Origin: Haliotis asinina
Taxonomy: Eukaryota; Mollusca; Gastropoda; Lepetellida; Haliotidae
Direction of reading: 5' to 3'
DNA: 64,000 nt
NCBI RefSeq assembly: GCF_037392515.1
Contig: NC_090283.1
Location: 30,024,249-30,088,248, forward strand
The notes under the pieces: generated by a model
What the model saw: only the letters and a program-made list of their open reading frames with translations
What the model was told of the DNA's origin: nothing
Database searches by the model: none
Shown: positions 13,650 to 25,700 of the stretch, piece by piece
Numbering within the stretch: position 1 is the first letter of the stretch
Layout: every line of letters starts with the position of its first letter
Translations under genes and position numbers: made by a program

Positions 13650-14117
13650 GAGATGTATACTTGCCTTTATGGGCATCTGTCGGTATGGTGTCAGTCGTCC
13701 ATCGTCCCTACCGTCCATGCAGCATCTTCGTGGCAGTCGTCACTGCCTCTGGGGGACTTCACGCTCCATTTCTGCCCCCACGAGGATGATGACCAGAGTG
13801 TTGAGAATAAAGATAATGAAAAGTTTAGTGTTTGAAAGAGTTGATGTTAATAGATATATACTTGCCTTTATGGGCTTCTGTCGGTATGCTGGCAGTTGCC
13901 CATCGTCCCTCCCGTCCATGCAGTGTCCTCGTGGAAGTCGTCACTGCCTCTGGGGGACTTCACGCTCCATTTCTGCCCCCAGGATGATGATGTCCAGGGT
14001 CCTGAGAGTAAAGATAATAAAGAGTTTAGTGTTTGAAAGAGTTGATGTTAATAGATATATACTTGCCTTTATGAACTTTTGTCGGTATGGTGGCAGTCGC
14101 CCATTGTCCCTCCCGTG
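13650..14117. repeat. Decayed edge monomers of the satellite
   Basis: The last two to three monomers differ from the interior consensus at many sites (GGGCATCTGTCGG, CCTACCGTCC, CCCCCACGAGGATGATGACC, GCTGGCAGTTGCC). The array then stops inside a monomer at CCCTCCCGTG. Interior copies are homogenised and edge copies are not, the usual pattern of a satellite boundary. Confidence 0.85.
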
Positions 14118-14932
14118 TCTCGAAGAAGCAGTGTACTGAAGTTCGAGTAGAAATGGGTGTGGACTGATCAAAACCAAATTCACAATGTGCCAGAGTTCCT
14201 GCGTCTGAAAGAAACGGGTAATGGAATCACATTTTTAACGTATGTAGAATTGTTTAATAACAGTGTGTAAGTGTGGTTTCTGCCGTTTTTAGCATTTTTT
14301 TCAACGGGTCGTCATTGACACTCTTTAGGAATGTAAACAAAGTACTCATGTTCCCTCAATCACAAGCGAGTACTTGCGCGGGTTCGAGGAATATATTTCT
14401 GTAAATGGTAGACATACATAATTCAATCATAAATATCATGGCACTGCACAGACACAATGTAACCATGTTATTTATAACACTTTCAGGATTTACAATTCAT
14501 TTGTATATGATTTACAAATCCCTTTAGATAAATCATATTACCCTTTATACAAAGATCATGCACATAGATACATTACCTCCTCAAAGGGACGCAGGCTGGA
14601 TTAACATACTATATTAATTTATGATAAAGCTTATGGAACACTAGCATGTACAGATTATGTTATACACTTCCAGAAATAATATGCATACATGATATATAAG
14701 ATGCTTCTAACCCCTGTTTACACATACAAAATGTACATTTATATCCTGTGCAATACACTTTGTCTATACCTCTATGAAGCACACAGGTAAGTTGAATAAA
14801 CACTACCATACAACATAATGCATTACTTACTAAAATACTACATTTATAACAAGGCTTAAAATGAAGGTAAGAGTTCCGCCCGTACCCCAGCCCACCCCCA
14901 CACCCCTCCCAAAACATGTAAATTATACACCT
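14118..14932. other. Non-coding sequence, no feature seen
   Basis: This is AT-rich sequence between the satellite edge and the transposase fragment. I see no convincing coding frame, RNA gene or repeat in it. Confidence 0.6.
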
Positions 14933-15145
14933 CTAGTGTCCTCCAGAGTAAATGGAGCCAGTGCCCTCTAGGATTTGAATAAAAATGTCTCTCTCGGCAA
15001 TACAGTGATACATATATTCGGCTAGATGTAGAGCAAAGTATTGTCGCCGAGTGTGTGATGTCGGTAGTTGCCTTTTGATGTACCACCGCCGGTTTTCGAT
15101 CAGGTTTGTACAGGCACCGGTGGTGGGGTTTGGTACTAAATACAA
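14933..15145 (-). mobile_element. Merlin/ISXO2-like transposase, C-terminal fragment
   Basis: A minus-strand frame of 70 codons ends at a stop at 14933. It carries the pattern I associate with the end of the IS1016/ISXO2-like DDE domain of animal Merlin elements: NPTTGACTNLIE, then W-x3-KRQLP, TRRQ and LHLAEYMY. The glutamate of the TNLIE motif would be the third catalytic residue. The usual family pattern is D-x-x-TG-x-x-T-N-x-[IV]-E, W, K-R-x-[LI]-P and LAE-[FY]. Only the C-terminal part is present, and I found no upstream domain or terminal inverted repeats, so this is a dead fragment. The assignment is by motif memory and a profile search would settle it. Confidence 0.6.
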
Positions 15146-16254
15146 ACAATTATTACTGGAAATGGCGGATCATTTGCAAATTATTCGCACGCATATACTC
15201 TACTGCATACACTAACCTTAAAATATTGAATATTACCCCCAAACTTCTAAATCCCCATTAAACGCTTTAACCCCCCAAACATTTATACCATCGCCCCTTT
15301 TTAGAATATTAGATCGGAGAATAAATCCCCGGGACCGCAGTTCTTACTAAAAACAGAGGAGGGTACGGGTGGAACTCTTTCCAAAATGCATAATGTTCAA
15401 TCTTAGATTCCAGATAAAGTAATACATGAACTTACCCTGTGTTCCCTGGCGCAGAACATGTGCTCACCGACAGAAGGGAGAAATAGTCTGCTGATGAGCC
15501 AAACGTTTGAAGTTTGACCTCACATGACTGAAACGATCACGTGACCCCCGAGAACAATAAAACCCCAATCACAGGCCAAGCCCATGACTGCCCAAGTAAC
15601 AATACCCAGGAACCTATATACAATAAAGTGGCTAAACTAACCAAGTACTGGAGTTAACACAGGTATTTAAGGAAATTAAATGTTACATGCTTAGGTTTAA
15701 GTCATGAAATATTTAGGTTTAGGTTATTAATTTACTTCATACAAGTTTAATATGATGATGATTTAAAATCTAACAATATACTACTTACAAACATACTGCT
15801 ACACGAATGCGAAAAGCATATGCTGGATTGTAAAAATAAACCTGTAACAGGATGTCTTGGTCGTCCGTTGCCCTCGGAATTCGTCACGTAGCCCTTGAAA
15901 CCTGGTTGAGAAAGTAAGTGCATGATTTGGAAAGCTATGGGTAGTTTTATGCTGTTTGTGTTTCTCTGTGATCTCTAATGCCTTGCTAATCAGTATCCAT
16001 GCTCTGATAGTAAGACAAGAGCGCGAGGGGAGTGGAACAATGGTGACCAATCAGTCTCCCGTGTACTCCTGAGACATGCTATTGTCAATCAGACAATCAG
16101 TACACCAACTTCATTGTCCGCCAGTCAATATGAACACACTATATGTGAAGAGGAAAATAAGAAAAGGACGTTGTAGATTTGGACGGAAAGTGAACAGTCT
16201 ATGTACCGTCCATGCGACTAACCACGAACGCTTACAAAACAAAACCAGTAATAG
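15146..16254. other. Non-coding sequence, no feature seen
   Basis: I see AT-rich sequence with short chance reading frames on both strands. No domain pattern, RNA gene or long repeat is recognisable. Confidence 0.55.
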
Positions 16255-16616
16255 TTCCAACTGTTTACTCAATGCTGTCTTCTGGAATGTTTTCAAAACA
16301 AAAATCCACAGATATAGCTGACTTGCTTATGGAATATGACATTGATGTTTTATTCTTAACTGAAACTTAGGTCCAAGAGGCAGGGAATGAAGCAATATAT
16401 AGCTGAAATGACACCACCAGGATTCCCTCATGTGCATGTCCCTGGAGAAGGAAGAGGAGATTGAGTCACAAGGACTGTCTTGTTGAGCGAATCGAACCAA
16501 AGGCATCCTTTTCCTCATTTGAAAACTTGGAAGCAACGTTTCATCCTTTGATTATAAGACTTAAGGTTGTCTATATACAGGCCGATACCTTCATCTAAAA
16601 ATACACTTTGTGTTTT
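16255..16616 (+). mobile_element. LINE endonuclease-domain fragment
   Basis: Conceptual translation on the plus strand gives pieces typical of the apurinic endonuclease of non-LTR retrotransposons: LLNAVFWNVFKTK, then DLLMEYDIDVLFLTET, then SFSSFENLEATF and LKVVYI followed by RPIPSSKN. WNV and LTET are the conserved catalytic-core motifs. The pieces lie in more than one frame with internal stops, for example TAG right after the ET of LTET, so the copy is dead. The style is closest to CR1/L2-like LINEs, but the clade is uncertain. The reverse-transcriptase piece at 17690 has the same orientation and may belong to the same or a related element. Confidence 0.65.
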
Positions 16617-17011
16617 GGCGCTGCATCCCACACAAGAACTGTAGATGTTTTACTTGTTTATGTTGCCATATCGTTGATTGATGTTTATGTTTGTGATAAC
16701 AAAGCAAAAGAACCGGACAGGTAACTCTATAAACTTTACGAATCATTTGTCTTGTGGGCTGTGTGGCCCATTCTACAAATAATCACCTTATAATACATAC
16801 CTAGATATCAGAACTGCTCTTGTTATGTTGAAGTGATTCTTTAACGTTCGGTTAAAAATAATAAGGAAGCAGCCACAGATATGGGATCGATTTCCGGAAA
16901 TTCAATATAAAAGCAAATCGCCTTAAATGATTTATACCATGTTTACACATCGGAGAGTAACGCAGTTTATGTCACGTGACTACTGACTAACCCTCCAAAC
17001 TCTGTTTCTAC
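16617..17011. other. Non-coding sequence between LINE and SINE remnants
   Basis: No coding frame or repeat is recognised. This may be decayed LINE sequence, since it lies between endonuclease-like and reverse-transcriptase-like pieces in the same orientation. Confidence 0.45.
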
Positions 17012-17112
17012 ATTTTGGGAGATAGCCTAGTGGTTGGTATAGCGTGTAAAGCCCATTTCTGATGATATTTCTGAATTTGCTTAAAACCCCTGTAAATCCA
17101 TACTCACCTACT
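17012..17112 (+). mobile_element. Truncated tRNA-derived SINE
   Basis: The pieces GATAGCCTAGTGGTTGG, GTAAAGCCCATTTCTG, GATATTTCTGAATTTGCT and CCATACTCACCTAC follow, in order, the head, middle and tail of the SINE seen elsewhere in this window. The B-box segment is missing, so this copy has a large internal deletion. Confidence 0.6.
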
Positions 17113-17414
17113 TCCATCTGTTCAATCATACTGTACGTTTTAAATAACTGGTGATGTTTTTCTAGTCAATACCTTAGTCAGTATTCCTTAGTCAAGTTTA
17201 AAGTTTGAAGGCCGAAAGTTGAGGTTAACACTATTTCTGGTGGGTTTCGGCATTTGAATCCCGAATCTGAGCATTCTGTTCAGAATCCCGACTCTGAAAT
17301 TTATTTTTAGATTCGGAATTCGAATCTGAAGTCAAAGTTGAGGATGAAACATGGAAAAATGTATGTTTGGGTGTTCACGTTCTTAAGGTACCCAGGTTTA
17401 CTAGTGTCATAGAA

Positions 17415-17640
17415 ATACATATACATACATACATACATACATACATACATACATACATACATACATACATACATACATACATACATACATACATACATAC
17501 ATACATACATACATACATACATACATACATACATACATACATACATACATACATACATACATACATACATACATACATACATACATACATACATACATAC
17601 ATACATACATACATACATACATACATACATACATACATAC
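17415..17640. repeat. (ATAC)n microsatellite, about 56 copies
   Basis: An essentially perfect tetranucleotide tract of about 225 bp; open frames through it on both strands are artefacts of its 4-bp period. The length is likely to vary between individuals. Confidence 0.97.
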
Positions 17641-17689
17641 TAATATGCTGGTGTGTCTGTTGTTGACCATATTGTATCCTATTTCTAAT

Positions 17690-18011
17690 GCCATTGTATC
17701 ATTTGAGTGTGTATCAAACACATTTAGTGTTGGTAATGTTCTACCAATTTACAAAGAAAATTGTAAGAGCAAACATGAACCGCGCAGCTACAGGGGTGTC
17801 ACTTTTACCCCTGTTCTCTCAAAACCTTTTGTAAGACTACTGCTTAAAAGAATGGAAACATGGACGAAAGCTGAAACGGCAGCGCTTACGCTAACTGAAA
17901 GTATTGCCAACTATGTCACCACTTTATTGTGCCTTCCTTGATAATGAGACAGCGTTTGACAAAGTCTGGGTAAATGGACTTCTCTATAAGCTTTACAATT
18001 TCGGAATTTGA
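17690..18011 (+). mobile_element. LINE reverse-transcriptase fragment
   Basis: The plus-strand frame ending near 17941 contains VLPIYKEN and SYRGVTFTPVLSKPF, typical of the start of a LINE reverse transcriptase. A frame shift later, 17934-18011 reads FLDNETAFDKVW followed by NGLLYKLYNFGI. This is motif A, with the first catalytic aspartate in the F-L-D context, and the conserved strand after it. The fragment ends at a stop exactly where the 42-bp minisatellite begins. Motifs B to E, including the YxDD box, are absent. The fragment is dead and 5'- and 3'-truncated. Confidence 0.75.
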
Positions 18012-18013
18012 GG

Positions 18014-21000
18014 AAAACTCCTACTCCTGTCACTCCTGTCACTCCTACCTGTATACCTGTATCAACCGTAACTCTCACTACAAACCTCTCATTCCTACCT
18101 CTGTCCACCTTTCCTCCCACTACACACCTGTCACTCATACCTGTATCCAGCGTACCTCCCACTACACACCTGTCACTCCTACCTATATCCACCTCTCCTC
18201 CTACAACACACTCTGTCACTTCTACCTGTGTCTCCCTTTCCTCCTACCACACAGTCACTTCAACCTGTATCTACCTCCCCTACCGCCACACACCTATCAC
18301 TTCTACCTGTATCCACCTCTCCTCGTACTACACAATCTCTTAGTCCTACCTGTGTCGACCTCTCCTCCCGCCACACACCGGTGACATTACCTGTATCCTC
18401 CTCTTCTCCAACTACACACCGGTGACTCCCACCTGTATCCACCTCTCATCCTACTACACACTTCTCAATTGCAAATGTATCCACCTCTCCTCCTACTACA
18501 CTCTCTGTCACTGCTACCTGTGTCTACCTCTCCTCCTGCTACACACCTGCCTTTCACACCTGTATATACCATATACCTCTTCTTCCCACCACCCGACTCT
18601 CACTTCTACCTGTATCCACTACTCCTCCCTCTACACAGTTGTCACTCCAACATGTATCCACCTCCTCCCACTACACACCGGTGACTCCTACCTGTATCCA
18701 CATCTTCTTCCCGCCACACGATTGTCACTTCAACCTGTATTCACCTCTCCTCCCTCTACACAGTTGTCACTCCAACCTGTTTCCACCTTTCCTCCCAGTA
18801 CACACCGGTGACTCCTACGGTATCCACCTCTCCTCCTACTACACACATGTTACTTCCACCTGCATTCACCTCTCCTCCTAATAAACAATCTGTCACTCCT
18901 GCCTGTGTCTACCTCTCCTTCCGCCACACGATTGTCACTTCCACCTGTACCCACCTCTGATCCCTCTACACAGTTGTCAGTCCAACCTGTATCCACCTCT
19001 CCTCCCACCACACACCGGTGACTCCTATCTGTATCCACCTATCCTCCAACTACACACCAGTCAATCCTACCTCTCCTCCCAGTACACGACTGTCACTTCT
19101 ACCTGTATCCACCTCTCCCCGCTCTACATACCTGTCACTACTTTTCCTCACACTACGCACCTGTCACTCATATCTGTATATAGCGTACCTCCCACTACAC
19201 ACCTTTCAATCCTACCTATACCCACCTCTCCTCTTACTACACACTCTGTCACTCCTACCTGTATCCAACACTCCTCTCACTACACACTTGTCACTCCTAC
19301 CTGTATTCACCTCTGCTCCCTCTACACACTCTGTCACTCCTATCTTTATCAACCTCTCCTCCCACTTCATACCTGTCCCTCATACATGTATCTACGTCTA
19401 GTCCTTCTACAAACTCTCACTCCTACCTGTATCCAAGTCTCCTCCCACTACACAGCTGTCTGTATCCACCTCTCCTCCCACTACACAGTTGTCATTCCTA
19501 CAATTATCCATCTCTCCTCCTGCCACACGATTGTCACTTCCATCTGTATCCACCTCTCCTCGCTCTACACAGTTGTCACTGCAACCTGTATCCACCTCTC
19601 CTCATGCTACACCCTGGTGACTCCTACCTGTAATAACCTCTCCTCCCACTACACACCTCTCATTCCTACCTGTATCCACCTCTCCTCCTACTACACACTT
19701 GTCACTTGCACCTGTATCCACCTCTCCTTCTGCTACACATTTTCTTACTCCTACCCGTGTCTACCTCTCCTTCCGCCACACACGTGTCACTTCTACTAGT
19801 ATCCATTTCTAATCCCACTACACACTAGTGACTCCTACCTGTATTAACCTCTCCTCCCACTACACACCGGTGACTTCCACCTGTATATACCTCTCCTCCT
19901 ACTACACACTCTGTCACTCCTACCTGCATTTACCTCTCCACACAACACAAAGTCACTCCAACCTGTATCTAGCTCTCCTTCTGCCACACACCTATCACTT
20001 CTACCTGTATCCACCTCTCCTCCCAGTACATACCTGTCACTTCTAAAGGTATCTACCTCTCCTCCCACTACACACCTGTCACTCCTACCTGTATCTACCT
20101 CTCCTCCCGCCACACGTTTGTCACTTCCACCTGTATCCACCTCTCCTTTCTCTACACAGTTGTCACTCCTACCTACGTCTACCTCTCCTCCCACCACACA
20201 CCTATCACTTCTACCTGTCTCCACCTCTCCTCCCACTACACACCTTTCACTTCTAAGTGTATCCGCCTCTCCTCCCACTACAAACTTGTCACTTCTACCT
20301 GTATCCAACTCTCTTTCTACTACACAATCTGTCACTCATACCTGTGTCTACCTCTCCTCCCGCCACACACCTGTCATTTCTACCAGTATCCACCTCTCCT
20401 CTAACTACACACCGGAGACTCCTACCTGTATCCTCCTCTCCTCCCATTACACACCGGTGACTCCTACCTGTATCCACCTCCAATCCTACTACACACTCTG
20501 TCACTCCTACCTGCATCTACCTCTCCTCCCAACACACAGTCACTCCAACCTGTTTCTACCTCTCCTTCCGCCACACACCTATCACTTCTACCTGTATCCT
20601 CCTTTCCTCCCAGTACATACCTGTCACTTCTAAACGTATCCACCTCTCCTCCCACTACACACCTGTCACTCCTACCTGTATCTACCTCTCCTCCCGCCAC
20701 ACGGCTGTCACTTCTACCTGTATCCACCTCCCCTCCCAGCCACACACCTATCACTTCAACCTGTATCCACCTTTCTGTCTACTACACACCGGTGACTCCT
20801 ACCTGTATCAACCTCCCCTCCCACTACACACCGGTAACTCCTATCTGTATCCACCTCCCCTCCTACTACACACTTGTCACTTGTACCTGTATCCACCTCT
20901 CCTTCTACTACACATTTTCTTACTCCTACCTGTGTCTACCTCTCCTTCCGCCACACACGTGTCACTTCTATTAGTATCCCTCTCTAATCCCACTACACAC

Positions 21001-22340
21001 CGGTGACTCCTACCTGTATATACCTCTCCTCCCACTACACACCGGTGACTTCCACCTGTATCCACCTCTCCTCCTACTACACACTCTGTCACTCCTACCT
21101 GCATTTACCTCTGCACACAACACAAAGTCACTCCAACCTGTATCTACCTCTCCTCCTGCTAAACGTATCCACCTCTCCTCCCACTACACACCTGTCACTC
21201 CTACTTGTATCTACCTCTCCTCCCGCCACACGTTTGTCACTTCTACCTGTATCCACCTCTCCCCCTACTATACACTTGTCACTTGCACCTGTATCCACCT
21301 CTCCTCCTACTACACACTCTGTCACTCCAACACACAGTCACTTCAACCTGCATCTACCTCTGCTCCCACCACACACCTATCACTTCTATCTGTATCCACC
21401 TCTCCTCCTAGTACACACCTTTCACTTCTAAATGTATCCACCTCTCCCCCAACTACACACCTGTCACTTCTACCTGTATCTACCTCTTCTCCCACTACAC
21501 ACCTGTCACTCCTACCTGTATCCACCTCTCATTCCACTACACACGTGACTTCCACCTGTATCTACCTCTCCACCCGCAACACATCTGTCATTCCTACCTG
21601 TGTCTACCTCTCTTCCTACTGCATACCGAACCTCCTACCTCTATCTACGTGTCGTCCTTCTTAAAACCTGTCACTCCTACCTTTATCCATCTCTCAACCC
21701 ACTACACACTTGTCATTCCTACCTGTACCTACCTCTCCTCCAACTACACACCTGTCACTCCTACCTCTACATACCTCTCCTCCAACTACGCACCTGTAAC
21801 GTCTACCTGTGTGCACCTTACCTCCCACTAGACACATATCATTCCTATCTGTGTACACCGTACCTCCCACTACACACCTGTCACTCCTACCTGTAATAAC
21901 CTCTCCTCCCACTACACACCTGTCACTCCTACCTGTATCCACCTCCCCTCCAGCCACACACCTATCACTTCAATCTGTATCCACCTTTCTTTCTTCTACA
22001 CACCGTTGACTCCTACCTGTATCCTCCTCTCCTCCCACTACACACCGTTGACTCCTACCTGTATCAACCTCCACTCCCACTACACACAGGTATCTCCTAC
22101 TTGTATCCACCTCTAATTCTACTACACACTTGTCACTTGCACCTGTATCCACCTCTCCTTCTACTACACAATTAGTCTCCTACTATTACACACCTGTCAC
22201 TCCTACCTGTACCACCTCCCTCCCTACTACACACCTGTCACTCTTACCTTTAGCACGATTGTCTTCTCCCACTACACATCGGTAACTCCCACCTCTATCG
22301 GTAATTCCCTCTCCTGTTACACCCGTCTTCCTGCCACCTT
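18014..22340. repeat. 42-bp pyrimidine-rich minisatellite (copy A, about 100 units)
   Basis: Imperfect tandem units of 42 bp have a consensus close to CACCTGTCACTCCTACCTGT plus ATCCACCTCTCCTCCCACTA plus CA. The plus strand is overwhelmingly C and T. As 42 is three times 14, frames stay open for long stretches and give 14-residue repeats: PVTPTCIHLSSHYT, LSLLPVSTSPPTTH, and GRSDRCVVGGEVDT on the minus strand. Several frames on both strands are open at once and stops break all of them, so I do not call a gene. The tract ends about 450 bp before the start codon of the TRIM copy A pseudogene. A much shorter version lies before copy B. Confidence 0.95.
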
Positions 22341-22461
22341 TCCCTTCACCTGCACTCCCTGCTACTACCCATCCCCCAACCCCCAACTCCCATCCCCCTC
22401 TTATCTAGACCCGACCCATGACAGTTTCACTCCCTATCCCTCTTCATCCTCTTTACCCCTT

Positions 22462-22478
22462 ATGATACAGCGTATCAT
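22462..22478. promoter_or_regulatory. Palindrome upstream of TRIM copy A
   Basis: ATGATACAGCGTATCAT has 7-bp perfect arms around AGC. It is conserved at 38949-38965, at the same place before copy B. It might bind a dimeric factor; this is inferred from symmetry and conservation only. Confidence 0.35.
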
Positions 22479-22785
22479 CCTGATGTATGTCCTTTTAATA
22501 TCTGTATTCAAATTGTAAGATATTGTCTGAGATATTTTTTGATAATTTAATGTTGTTTTCAAGTAGTCACAACGAGTGGTCAGTCGTTATCATGTGATAC
22601 AACGTGACTGCCGGTGTTTTACTGCAATTCTTCTCTGTTCAAATTTGGGTGCGGAATCAGAGACCAGGTAATTCGCGGAGTCATTCTGCCATTCTTGATA
22701 AACTATTCCTATTATTGAATTGAAGATATGTTGTGGAGTGCAATATTCTCGCTAGAATAGAGACAGTGACATTATTTGTTTCAGA

Positions 22786-25700
22786 ATGGACGCCTTCCCC
22801 AAGTGTTCTGTCTGCCAGCAACAATTTACTCTGGAAGACCCTGCCCCCTACCTACTGCCCTCTCTTCATGCTGTGTGTGAAGCATGTGTGACATCTGCAT
22901 CTGCTGGTGTCAGATCATGCTCCACATGTCAGAGACAGGTCAACCGCATAGACACAAACCTCCAGAAGAATGTAGTGAGACAGAGGGAAATACTTTACCT
23001 GACAGCCAAACATAGCCCTATAGAGCTTCTCTGTACACATGAAGATGACGGCAACCAGGCTGTGTGTTGGTGTCAGGGGTGTGAGGAGTTACTCTGTGAA
23101 TACTGCCAGAACATGCGTAATAGTTTTAAAGCTACCAGACGACATGTGGAAAGCATCGTGGACGCAGCACCGGGAATACTAAACCCATCTGCAAACTTCA
23201 CAATCCTTATCCTCTCGATTATTTTAACAAAACTTGCAACATTTTAATCTGTTACAAATGAAGACTTGCCGACCATGCTGAGCACAACGTTGGTGATGTA
23301 GGTGTGGCTGCTAGAGGACGGATAGAACAGTATGAGAAGAGTATGTGTGCATATCATACTTCTCACAAGGCACTTGTGAAGAATATCAGCAAGGTCATAA
23401 ATGACACCAAGAAGACCAGCAGTGATCTGAAAGAGGCCATCCACCACGCTTTCCATTCTCTGAGGACACAGAGAGAAGGAACTGATCATAGAGCTTGAGA
23501 ATCAGACGAAGCAGGCACTGTCAAATCTGCACACCGAGCAGGATACCTCTGAAGGCGAGAGTGAACGATGCAAGTGGATCTCAGACTATATCAAGACCGT
23601 TCTCAGATATGCTTCAGACTTGGACTTTCTCACACTGGAGAGTTCAATACAAGGCACAACGAAGACGCAACTCGGATCACTTCCACCAGAGAGGCACAGG
23701 ACACCTGCAGCCAAATTCAACACGAGGGGACTGGATAAATTGAAATCCGACATCTCTATCTTCAGGTCTCTCAGTGGACATGGCTCAGCATCTGATAAAC
23801 CGACACTTACAGGTGCTTACTTCTTACTTTAAGAAAACGTCTTAATATTTACTGTAATACCGATATAGCTTTGTCAAAAATGAACAAAGTTTGAAACATT
23901 GTTTTACATTTTCCTATTACATAATGCCACCTTAAGATGGCATATGGACGCTGTATTTCGACATTTCCAACAATAATTCGGTGAAACATTAAATCAGTTG
24001 AGGAAACATTTGCTAGTTGTCATGACATAGAAAGCTTGAATAATGAACAGCTGTGGGTTATCTTACAGCCAATTGTACACAGACCCCAGAGGTCCATATA
24101 ATTGACACGAAGAAAGCACACAAGCAGGTAAGTACTTGTTAGTCTGTAGGCATGCGTATATACGTCGCGTTGTTGATTAGGTAAGTACCATCAACACTTT
24201 ACGATGTACGTATAATGTTCGCATGTTCGCAATGTCTGTAAACTGTGCTTGTATATTAGAGCTGAAACATACCAACTGTAAATCTAAGATCGCGACATTG
24301 AATTCTCTCGTTTCAAGGTGAAGCCCCCGGAGGCTGCCAACGATTCAACACCACTACCACAGTTTGGTATGGTTATTTTTCATTACCTTGACAACAATTA
24401 TGAATTTGAAAAGAACAAGACTGTTTACATCTCTCTCTTCTCATGCTATGTTATCACAATAGATACATAGCTATTCTGATATATATCAGAAACACATTCC
24501 CAAACATCCTTATGAATCCAAATATTAACGAATGGTCACAGGTTAACAACATTAGCAAATACATATCCAGGAAATCAGCATTTGGATTTTGTACAACATG
24601 TTATCCTGGTATTGTGATATGTGTACACATAATGGACAAGGATTATTAATACCCGACAGCAGTTACATTTTGTGTTTAATCTTCACTATGAAATAGACCC
24701 TGATGTGTCGTGTAAATGGTGTGCTAAGATGGAGTACCTCCCAAGTCCTGAACATCGAAAATGCTCTTTATTTCTTCATGTCTGTAAGCAGTGTTGGTTT
24801 TGTTCTTTAATCCTGGAAATAGTTTACAGATGCGGAGAGCAAAACCTACAGTCTGGAAACAGGACCAGGGACCACGTTGACATTGCTATGTGAGTAAAGT
24901 CAGTTTCGTCATTGGTGACGTTACACTACTGAAACAGGGTAGGTTACTGGCTCTGCCCTAGCGTGCAACCACGGGGATGTTATAGAGGACTCGGATGAAA
25001 TATTTTCACACTGAGTGCTTTCAGTGTCACTGAAATCCATTATGGGTCCTGTTTTAGTGCCGGACATTTTCTTATCAAAGACATGGGACTGCTTATAATG
25101 TATGTATGTCTTCCATCTTCTGACCACACGATAAGGAATTAAATTTAGACTCATCAAAGCATGGGCTCCTGTGGGAGGGGGGGTGGGGGGGCAGCGAGGA
25201 GCGTCATGTCCAAGGCTAAAGATCCAGGTGTCAGGAAGGTGTCCACCTGTGATCGGCTGTATACACCTTGTGCACAGACTCTTCCAGTTTTCTCACAACC
25301 CCTAGTGTACAATACACAACAATGTGCACTTAAAAGGACCCACCAATACGTTGGTATATGACCAGATGGTGGCCACATGAAACCGTGCAGGTAGAGCAAC
25401 GTGCAGTAAATTTATACAAAGTACTGTTACTATGTGTCCCAATCCACCCAGCTGTAAATGGGTACCTCATATGAATGGGAAAGCCGCAATAACTTGGTGT
25501 GGTTAATAGCCGCAAGAATGGTATGGTCCCCAGGGAGCTGAGACTGATAATCAATTCATGGTCGAAGTTAACTTTTCTTAATAAGGGAGGAACTCTCAAA
25601 CTTAAAGGAATTTCATGTCAGTACTTGGATGCATAAAAATAAATCGGGGGGGGGGGGTGCAACTGAAAAACGCATGTACCAGTTGCATGAATATGTGAGT

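Larger units (their letters stand above)
1..14117. repeat. 201-bp satellite array, about 70 monomers
   Basis: The array is head-to-tail copies of a 201-bp unit; for example, the GCTTCTGTCGG box ends at 9, 210 and 411. Each monomer has a GC-rich part of about 120 bp (around GTCCATGCAGCGTCTTCG) and an AT-rich part of about 80 bp (around AAAGATAATAAAGAG). Most interior copies differ by only a few bases. Some monomers are 200 bp, by loss of one base in the CTGCCCCCAGG tract, and a few are shorter. Because 201 is three times 67, reading frames stay open through several monomers in more than one frame on both strands. The 1-bp length variants shift frame between neighbours, and I see no gene here. 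The array continues past the left edge. It could be pericentromeric or a dispersed satellite; the window does not say. Confidence 0.97.

Noticed and set aside
199-14139. Long open frames through the 201-bp satellite (up to 424 codons) encoding repeats such as GFCRYGGSRPSSLPS
   Set aside because: The period is a multiple of three, so absence of a stop in one unit opens all units. Several frames and both strands are open at once, 1-bp length variants switch frame between monomers, and no gene-like start or end exists.
17307-17721. Open frames of Tyr-Val-Cys-Met or Ile-His-Thr-Tyr repeats
   Set aside because: These are direct products of the ATAC microsatellite.
18014-22340. CRISPR-like array
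   Set aside because: The units are contiguous diverged minisatellite repeats without spacers, in an animal genome.
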